From: Pseudomonadota bacterium
GTDB lineage: Bacteria; Pseudomonadota; Alphaproteobacteria; Rhizobiales; Xanthobacteraceae
Length of the DNA stretch: 9,500 nucleotides
Assembly (NCBI GenBank): GCA_023414975.1
Contig: JAEZMI010000124.1
Coordinates: 1-9,500 of the forward strand
Direction: 5' to 3'
Below the pieces are notes generated by a model. That model was not told where the DNA came from, did no database searches, and was given only the letters and a program-made list of their open reading frames with translations. Of the stretch, positions 1-9,500 are shown piece by piece; position 1 is the first letter of the stretch; every line of letters begins with the position of its first letter. Made by a program: the position numbers and the translations under genes.

Positions 1-196
1 GCGCGGAAGCGGCGCTTTGCTGCGCCGAGGCGGGCGCCGTCAGCGCCGGGGCGCCGAGAAAGGCGCCGGCGATCAGCAGCAGCGCCGGCGTCATCCGCCA
101 GCGACCCCGCGCGGTGCCCGGCTTGCCCGCGTCGCACCCGGTAGCGCGCGCCGGCGCGTCGGGGAAAAGGCGGGGCGAGGCAGCGACAGCAGGCAT
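1..196 (-). CDS. Partial exported protein with signal peptide (5' part only)
   Basis: An open frame on the minus strand enters from an ATG at 196-194 and runs off the left edge without a stop. An in-frame TGA at 271-269 limits it upstream. From a second in-frame ATG at 94-92 it reads MTPALLLIAGAFLG, continues hydrophobic and ends in a Sec-type cleavage context (APASA followed by QQSAASA), so the product is probably exported to the periplasm. The start is uncertain. The ATG at 196 has an AAGGA about 13 nt upstream but gives a long n-region of about 35 residues ending GRWR. The ATG at 94 gives a compact signal peptide but has no good ribosome site. A DUF1223 (thioredoxin-like) protein often follows acnA on the same strand in Rhizobiales, which would fit here. 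That identity is inferred from context only, since the mature domain lies outside the window. Confidence 0.6.
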   Translation of the reverse strand, partial: MPAVAASPRLFPDAPARATGCDAGKPGTARGRWRMTPALLLIAGAFLGAPALTAPASAQQSAASA

Positions 197-369
197 TTTG
201 CGGCGGATGTCCTTCGGCGTGCGGAGCGAGCGGCTAAGGCAATAGGACGGCGGGCGGCGGCGCACCAGTCACATTCGTTTGTCGGCGGCGCACGCAAGAG
301 TGACGCGCCACCGCGCGATACCACGGGCCGCCGCCGGCGCCCCCGCCATGAACGGGGGTTCGTGATCTC

Positions 370-387
370 GCGGCGCGGCCGCGCCGC
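370..387. repeat. 18 bp perfect palindrome
   Basis: The sequence GCGGCGCGGCCGCGCCGC equals its own reverse complement over all 18 bases and contains a NotI site. It lies just beyond the acnA terminator in the direction of acnA transcription. As RNA it could fold only with a few central bases unpaired. Function unknown; in DNA of this GC content a chance origin is possible. Confidence 0.6.
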
Positions 388-391
388 CAGC

Positions 392-426
392 AAAAAGGCC
401 GGCACCGGATCGCTCCGGGCCGGCCT
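392..426 (-). terminator. Intrinsic (rho-independent) terminator of acnA
   Basis: On the minus strand a GC hairpin is followed directly by TTTTT (396-392). The outer stem is GGCCGG (420-425 paired with 397-402), extendable by one A-T pair (426/396) whose base then belongs to the T run. The inner stem is CCGGA/TCCGG (405-409 with 414-418), closed by a 4 nt loop, with a small asymmetric internal bulge. It begins 37 bp past the acnA stop codon, so it should end the acnA transcript and separate it from the exported-protein gene further on. Confidence 0.88.
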
Positions 427-462
427 CTTCACCATCCGTCCGTCCGAACGGCGCTTGTCCGC

Positions 463-3147
<2,685 letters not shown>

Positions 3148-3363
3148 GGCAGACTGATCCCCGCTTGAAGTGGCACGGATGCGAGAGGGCCTTGGAGGGA
3201 GGAGGCCTGGCGGGCTATAGCTCGCGCGGCCCGGCCAAGGGGCAAAGGCGCATCGTTCAGCTTTCTATATAGAGCCATTTCAAACACCGATCCTAGGGGG
3301 CCGAAGCGATGCATCGAAAAATTGTGCGTTGCGTCAGCGTGCCCGTCCGCGGGAGGGGGCGGC
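3148..3363. promoter_or_regulatory. Divergent acnA/ccmA control region
   Basis: These 216 bp separate two start codons facing apart, so promoters for both directions must lie here or within the gene ends. It is AT-richer around 3260-3290 than its surroundings. Two symmetric TATA-like palindromes are present: GCTATAGC (3214-3221) and TCTATATAGA (3264-3273). For acnA, TTGCCC (3245-3240) and CTATAG (3220-3215) on the minus strand give a weak promoter with a long 19 bp spacer and a leader of about 60 nt. For ccmA, TATATA (3266-3271) could be a -10 with a leader of about 85 nt, but no good -35 is visible. A third palindrome, CGATGCATCG, lies at 3307-3316. No recognisable FixK/Fnr or Irr box was found. 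Confidence 0.45.
3351..3359 (+). promoter_or_regulatory. Shine-Dalgarno site of ccmA (decides the start)
   Basis: The run GGGAGGGGG includes GGAGG (3352-3356) placed 7 nt before the ATG at 3364. This strongly favours that ATG over an in-frame TTG at 3322, which would add 14 non-conserved residues and has no ribosome site. Confidence 0.85.
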
Positions 3364-4020
3364 ATGCGGCTCGTCGCTGAGGGGCTCGGCTGCCGGCGCG
3401 GCGCCCGCCATCTGTTCGAACAGCTTGATTTCACGGTGCAATCGGGCGGCGCGCTGGTCGTCACCGGGCCCAACGGCACCGGCAAATCCTCGCTGCTTCG
3501 ACTTTTGGCGGGCCTTGCCCGCGTGGAGGCGGGCCGCATCCGTCTGGAGGGCGCGCCCGATCCGGACAGCTTCGCCGAGGAGGTCCATTATCTCGGCCAT
3601 CTCGACGCCCACAAGGCGGCGCTCTCCGCCCGCGAGAACCTCGCCTTCTGGCGGGCCATGCTCGGCCAGCCGGCGCTCGGCGTGGACGCGGCGCTGGAGG
3701 AGGTGGGGCTCGGCGGGCTCGGCGCGCTGCCGGTCGCCGTGCTGTCGGCGGGGCAGAAGCGGCGCCTGGCGCTCGCCCGGCTTCTGGTCGCCCGCCGCCC
3801 GCTCTGGCTGCTCGACGAGCCGACAACCGCGCTCGATGCCGGCGCACAGGCGCGTTTCGCCGAGATCGCCCGCGCCCATGTGGCGCAAGGCGGCCTTCTG
3901 GTCGCCGCGACCCATGCGCCGCTCGACATTCCCGCCGCGCGGCTCGATCTCGGCGCCTACCGTCCGCGGCGGCCGGGAGCGCCCGACCTGGCCCCGCACG
4001 CCGTCGCGGAGGCGCAATGA
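3364..4020 (+). CDS. ccmA: Heme exporter ATP-binding protein CcmA (cytochrome c maturation)
   Basis: ATPase of the CcmABCD ABC complex, which in System I cytochrome c maturation releases heme-loaded CcmE in the periplasm. The 218-residue protein (family about 200-215) has Walker A GPNGTGKSS (35-43), ABC signature LSAGQKRR (127-134), Walker B PLWLLDEP (146-153), D-loop TALD (155-158) and the H-loop histidine in AATH (His184). The Q-loop region reads YLGHLDAHK (76-84). Lack of the usual glutamine and the YLGH sequence are typical of CcmA among ABC ATPases and are the best evidence for this identity. Its stop overlaps the ccmB start (ATGA), so the two are probably translationally coupled. The C-terminal 18 residues (PRRPGAPDL onward) are Pro/Ala-rich and look like a poorly conserved tail. 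Confidence 0.95.
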   Translation: MRLVAEGLGCRRGARHLFEQLDFTVQSGGALVVTGPNGTGKSSLLRLLAGLARVEAGRIRLEGAPDPDSFAEEVHYLGHLDAHKAALSARENLAFWRAMLGQPALGVDAALEEVGLGGLGALPVAVLSAGQKRRLALARLLVARRPLWLLDEPTTALDAGAQARFAEIARAHVAQGGLLVAATHAPLDIPAARLDLGAYRPRRPGAPDLAPHAVAEAQ

Positions 4021-4691
4021 TGGCGCGCGCTTTCCTCGCCCTGCTGCGGCGCGATCTCGCGCTCGCCCTGCGCGCGGGCGGCGGGGCGGGGCTCGGTGTG
4101 GTGTTCTTCCTCACGGTGGTGGTGGTCACGCCCTTCGCCATCGGCCCGGATCTCGCGCTGCTGGCGCGAATCGGCCCGGCCATCCTGTGGATCGGGGCGC
4201 TGCTCGCCTCGCTGATCGGCCTCGACCGACTGTTCGCCGCCGATGCGGAGGACGGTTCGCTGGACGTGATGGCGATGCTGGACCTGCCGCTGGAACTCAT
4301 CGCCGCCGCCAAGGGCCTCGCCCATTGGATCGCGACCGGCCTGCCGCTGGTGATCGCCGCACCGCTCTTCGCGCTGCTGCTGAACCTCTCCCCGGCCTCG
4401 ATCGGCGCGCTCACCCTGACGCTCCTCGTCGGCACCCCGGCCATCACCTTTCTCGGGCTCATCGGCGCGGCCTTCGCCGCCGCCTTCCGGCGCGGCGGGC
4501 TCCTGGTTGCGGTGCTGGTGATGCCGCTGACCATTCCCGTGCTGATCTTCGCCGTTGCGGCCACGGGGACGGCGCTCGGGGGGACCGTGCCCTTCGGCAC
4601 GCCGTTCCGCATCCTCGCCGGGCTCTCGCTCGCCTGCATGGTGCTCGGCCCCGTCGCGGCGGCGGCGGCGCTGCGGGTGACGCGGGGCTGA
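4017..4691 (+). CDS. ccmB: Heme exporter membrane protein CcmB
   Basis: Inner-membrane subunit of the CcmABCD complex that pairs with CcmA. The 224 residues fit the family length (about 220) and show about six hydrophobic segments, roughly 24-42, 50-68, 100-122, 128-150, 160-182 and 198-220. The N-terminus (FLALLRRDLALALR) and the segment LLVAVLVMPLTIPVLIF (162-178) are characteristic of CcmB. The acidic loop DRLFAADAEDGSLD (70-83) is also typical. Two ATG codons lie in tandem (4017 and 4020). GGAGG at 4008-4012 sits 4 nt before the first and 7 nt before the second, so the second may be the real start. Either way the gene overlaps or abuts the ccmA stop. Unusually, ccmC does not follow; 409 non-coding bases and the atp operon do. 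Confidence 0.95.
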   Translation: MMARAFLALLRRDLALALRAGGGAGLGVVFFLTVVVVTPFAIGPDLALLARIGPAILWIGALLASLIGLDRLFAADAEDGSLDVMAMLDLPLELIAAAKGLAHWIATGLPLVIAAPLFALLLNLSPASIGALTLTLLVGTPAITFLGLIGAAFAAAFRRGGLLVAVLVMPLTIPVLIFAVAATGTALGGTVPFGTPFRILAGLSLACMVLGPVAAAAALRVTRG

Positions 4692-4858
4692 CCGGCGCGG
4701 CGCGGCGGATTTTTTCGCGACTCGCCGGGTATTTTGCATGCCAGAGCAGGTCGGAGATTGGCCGGCCGGCGGGGCGGAAGAGGGGCGATCACGGGCCACA
4801 ACCGCCCCGGGCGGGGCCGAAGCCGCGGTGCAGCAATGCGCCGCACTCCTCACAAAGC

Positions 4859-4888
4859 CTTGAAACAGCGCCATCGGCGCGGTTTTGT
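4859..4888 (+). terminator. Possible intrinsic terminator of ccmAB
   Basis: The inverted repeat GCGCC-ATC-GGCGC (4868-4880) is flanked by AAAC (4863-4866) and GTTT (4882-4885), which can pair across an A/G mismatch and extend the stem to about nine pairs. A short TTTT (4883-4886) follows the GC core. The T run is brief and then interrupted (GTGCC), so efficiency is doubtful. It lies about 170 bp after the ccmB stop. The same bases also resemble a weak promoter (TTGAAA, then TTTTGT 17 bp on), so the assignment is uncertain. Confidence 0.4.
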
Positions 4889-5009
4889 GCCTTTCCAAGG
4901 CCGCTACGTCATTCGGCCCCCTGAATCCCTCACGTCCTCGTGTTGCAGCACGCAAAGAGGCGTGTTAGGGAACCGCCGACTTCATGGGCGGGTGGGGGAA
5001 ATTCCATAT

Positions 5010-5047
5010 CCGGCCTTGAGTTGGAACCCTTCCAGTCCGGAGGCCGG
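5010..5047 (+). promoter_or_regulatory. Nested stem-loop in the atpH upstream region
   Basis: CCGGCCT (5010-5016) pairs perfectly with AGGCCGG (5041-5047). Inside it TGGAA (5022-5026) pairs with TTCCA (5030-5034) around a CCC loop. It ends 53 nt before the atpH start. If transcription begins upstream of 5010 it would be part of the mRNA leader; if the -10 is CCATAT at 5004-5009 it would be cut by the start site. Regulatory role is speculative. Confidence 0.35.
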
Positions 5048-5100
5048 GGCCGCGCCGTTGCGGCGGGTGCTCCCTTCCGGAAAGTCCCGAGAGAGGCACT

Positions 5101-5654
5101 GTGGCCGAGACCTACGTATCCGGAGTGGCAGGACGCTACGCGACGGCTCTTTTCGAGCTCGCGCGTGACGCCGGTGTCATCGATGCGGTGAAGGCCGACC
5201 TCGACAGGTTCGGCGCCCTTATAGCCGAGAGCGATGATCTCAAGCGCCTCGTGCGCAGCCCGGTCTTCTCCTCCGAGGAGCAGGAAAAGGCGGTCGTCGC
5301 CATCCTGGACAAGGCGGGCATCACGGGTCTCGCCGGCAATTTCTTCAAGACCGTGGCGGCCAATCGCCGCCTCTTCGCCGTCGAGGCGATCATGCGCGGC
5401 TATGACCAGATGGTCGCCGCCGAGAAGGGCGAAGTCGTGGCCGAGGTCACGGTCGCCCAGCCGCTTTCCGACTCCCACGCCGCCACGCTGAAGCAGGCGC
5501 TCGACCAGATGACCGGCAAGGACGTGAAGCTTGCCGTCGAGGTCGACCCCTCCCTTCTGGGCGGTCTCAAGGTCAAGCTCGGCTCGAAGCTCGTCGACGC
5601 CTCGCTCAAGACCAAGCTCAACTCGATCCGCACTGCGATGAAAGAGGTTCGCTG

Positions 5655-5655
<1 letters not shown>
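5101..5655 (+). CDS. atpH: ATP synthase F1 subunit delta
   Basis: Peripheral-stalk subunit that ties the alpha3-beta3 head to the Fo b subunits on the cytoplasmic face of the inner membrane. The product has 184 residues (family about 177-186). It shows the delta/OSCP N-terminus with GRYATALFELA (11-21), a helical N-domain, and the conserved C-terminal pattern VDPSLLGGLKVKLGSKLVD (148-166) followed by ASLKTKLNSI. The start is GTG at 5101, supported by GAGAGAGG (5089-5096) 4 nt upstream and by family alignment to the N-terminus. It is the first gene of the F1 operon, and its TGA shares one base with the atpA ATG (TGATG). Confidence 0.96.
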
Positions 5656-7187
<1,532 letters not shown>

Positions 7188-7213
7188 GCCGGTAGAGCGG
7201 AGCAACAGGGCAC

Positions 7214-8095
7214 ATGGCCAGCCTCAAGGAGCTGCGCAATCGCATCGCTTCGGTGAAGGCGACGCAGAAGATCACCAAGGCGATGCAGATGGTCGCCGCC
7301 GCCAAGCTGCGGCGCGCCCAGCTCGCGGCCGAGGCTGCGCGCCCCTATGCCGACCGCATGGAAAGCGTGCTGGGCAACATCGCCGGCTCGATCTCCAGCG
7401 GCCCCGACGTGCCGCTGCTGCTGACCGGCACCGGCAAGGACGAGACCCATCTGCTCGTCGTGCTGACCGCCGAGCGCGGCCTGTGCGGCGCGTTCAATTC
7501 CTCGATCGTGCGCCTCGCCCGCGAGCGCGCGCTTTCGCTGATGAACCAGGGCAAGACGGTCAAGATCTTCTGCGTCGGCCGCAAGGGCCACGAGGCGCTG
7601 CGCCGCCAGTTCGGCAAGCAGATCGTCGAGGTGGTGGAGCTGCGCTCGAACAAGGGCGTCACCTTCGCCGACGCGCAGGCCATCGCCGAGAAGATCTCGG
7701 ACATGTTCGCCGCCGGCGAGTTCGACATCGCGACCCAGTTCTTCAGCCGCTTCCAATCGGTCATCTCGCAGGTGCCGACCGCGCAGCAGCTCATCCCGGC
7801 CACCTTCCCCGAAGCCGCGCCGGCGGCGAGCGGGGCGGCCGCGACCTATGATTACGAGCCCGACGGGGCGGAGATCCTTGCCGACCTGCTGCCGCGCAAC
7901 CTCGCGGTGCAGATCTTCAAGGCGCTGCTCGAGAACGGCGCGTCCGAACAGGGCGCCCGCATGAGCGCGATGGACAACGCCACCCGCAACGCGGGTGACA
8001 TGATCAAGAAGCAGACTTTGACCTACAACCGCACCCGCCAGGCGATGATCACGAAGGAACTTATCGAGATCATCTCCGGTGCCGAGGCGCTGTGA
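7214..8095 (+). CDS. atpG: ATP synthase F1 subunit gamma
   Basis: Central rotor shaft turning inside the alpha3-beta3 ring, one copy per F1. At 293 residues it has the usual length. The N-terminal coiled-coil helix begins MASLKELRNRIASVKATQKI and contains TKAMQMVAAAKLRRAQ (21-36). The Rossmann-like core has ERGLCGAFNSSI (87-98). The C-terminal helix (from about 243) contains SAMDNATRNAGDMI (251-264) and ends in the family signature ITKELIEIISGAEAL. The segment 200-210 (EAAPAASGAAA) is a low-complexity loop where homologues vary. It starts 26 bp after atpA. The ribosome site is weak: GGAG lies 11 nt and AGGG 3 nt from the ATG, neither at ideal spacing. Confidence 0.98.
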   Translation: MASLKELRNRIASVKATQKITKAMQMVAAAKLRRAQLAAEAARPYADRMESVLGNIAGSISSGPDVPLLLTGTGKDETHLLVVLTAERGLCGAFNSSIVRLARERALSLMNQGKTVKIFCVGRKGHEALRRQFGKQIVEVVELRSNKGVTFADAQAIAEKISDMFAAGEFDIATQFFSRFQSVISQVPTAQQLIPATFPEAAPAASGAAATYDYEPDGAEILADLLPRNLAVQIFKALLENGASEQGARMSAMDNATRNAGDMIKKQTLTYNRTRQAMITKELIEIISGAEAL

Positions 8096-8129
8096 GGCAA
8101 GGGACCAGAGCACCGGAAGGACGACGAAC

Positions 8130-9500
<1,371 letters not shown>

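Larger units (their letters stand above)
197..462. other. Intergenic region downstream of acnA
   Basis: This 266 bp stretch holds no credible gene. It contains the acnA terminator (392-426), an 18 bp perfect GC palindrome (370-387), and a 6 bp inverted repeat CCCCCG/CGGGGG with a 7 nt loop (340-358). Between 197 and 340 I see only GC-rich sequence and no convincing promoter for the exported-protein gene. A TTGCGT-N17-ATGTGA arrangement exists on the minus strand but matches consensus poorly. Confidence 0.6.
4692..5100. other. Non-coding region between ccmB and atpH
   Basis: In these 409 bp I see no credible gene. Open frames here either run into neighbouring genes in the wrong frame or have no ribosome site. 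Contents: a T6 run (4710-4715) without a stem; a GCCCC/GGGGC stem-loop (4804-4817) without a T run; a terminator-like hairpin (4859-4888); overlapping small hairpins sharing CACG (4939-4964); CCGCC/GGCGG (4973-4991); a nested stem-loop (5010-5047); CGCCG/CGGCG (5053-5065); and the palindrome TTCCGGAA (5075-5082). The atp promoter must lie here or upstream. Weak candidates are TTCATG-N17-CCATAT (-10 at 5004-5009) and TTGAAA-N17-TTTTGT (4860-4888), neither convincing. Confidence 0.6.

Noticed and set aside
3322..3363. TTG start for ccmA adding 14 residues
   Set aside because: The ATG at 3364 has an excellent GGAGG 7 nt upstream and gives the family N-terminus; the extension (CVASACPSAGGGG) looks non-coding.
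4710..4715. T6 run 19 bp after the ccmB stop as a terminator
   Set aside because: The preceding GCGGCGCGGCGG stretch has no complementary C-rich arm nearby, so no hairpin forms before the T run.
4804..4817. GCCCC-GGGC-GGGGC hairpin as a terminator
   Set aside because: No T run follows on either strand; short stems like this arise easily at this GC content.
3329..4924. 531-codon open frame on the plus strand across ccmA and ccmB
   Set aside because: It is out of frame with both recognised genes; the protein is Arg/Ala/Pro/Ser-rich and without domains, as expected from a shifted GC-rich frame.
4734..5168. Small gene in the ccmB-atpH gap (144 codons, or from the internal ATG at 4834)
   Set aside because: It overlaps the start of atpH in another frame, has no ribosome site, and the peptide is Arg-rich without recognisable features.

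Overview
This 9.5 kb window is high-GC, protein-dense chromosomal DNA from an alphaproteobacterium, most likely of the order Hyphomicrobiales (Rhizobiales). The grounds are the near-universal G/C third codon positions, an AcnA of the type that begins MTSLDSFK, acnA divergent from ccmA, and an F1-only ATP synthase operon (atpH-A-G-D) without the Fo genes in front of it, which is the usual split in alphaproteobacteria. The family-level placement is inference. No virus, transposon, CRISPR array, tRNA or rRNA was seen.

Left part (minus strand): a truncated gene for an exported protein with a clear signal peptide runs off the left edge. Upstream of it is acnA, a full-length [4Fe-4S] aconitase of the TCA cycle (GTG start, 894 aa). 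A near-textbook intrinsic terminator lies 37 bp after the acnA stop, followed by two further GC-rich inverted repeats before the exported-protein gene.

Middle (plus strand): across a 216 bp divergent intergenic region with two symmetric TATA-like palindromes lies ccmAB. It encodes the ATPase and a membrane subunit of the cytochrome c maturation (System I) ABC complex, translationally coupled by an ATGA overlap. The usual next genes ccmC and ccmD are absent; a 409 bp non-coding stretch follows instead. It holds a possible terminator for ccmAB and several stem-loops in front of the ATP synthase operon.

Right part (plus strand): atpH (delta), atpA (alpha), atpG (gamma) and atpD (beta, cut by the right edge about 20 residues before its expected end) form the F1 operon in canonical order. 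All key catalytic residues are visible. Translation signals appear stronger for the three-copy subunits (alpha, beta) than for the single-copy ones (delta, gamma).

The genes share a theme of aerobic energy metabolism: the TCA cycle, cytochrome c assembly for the respiratory chain, and ATP synthesis. I found no evidence for an undescribed system. The most unusual points are the gene order (a ccmAB pair without ccmCD, joined to the atp operon) and the structured intergenic regions.
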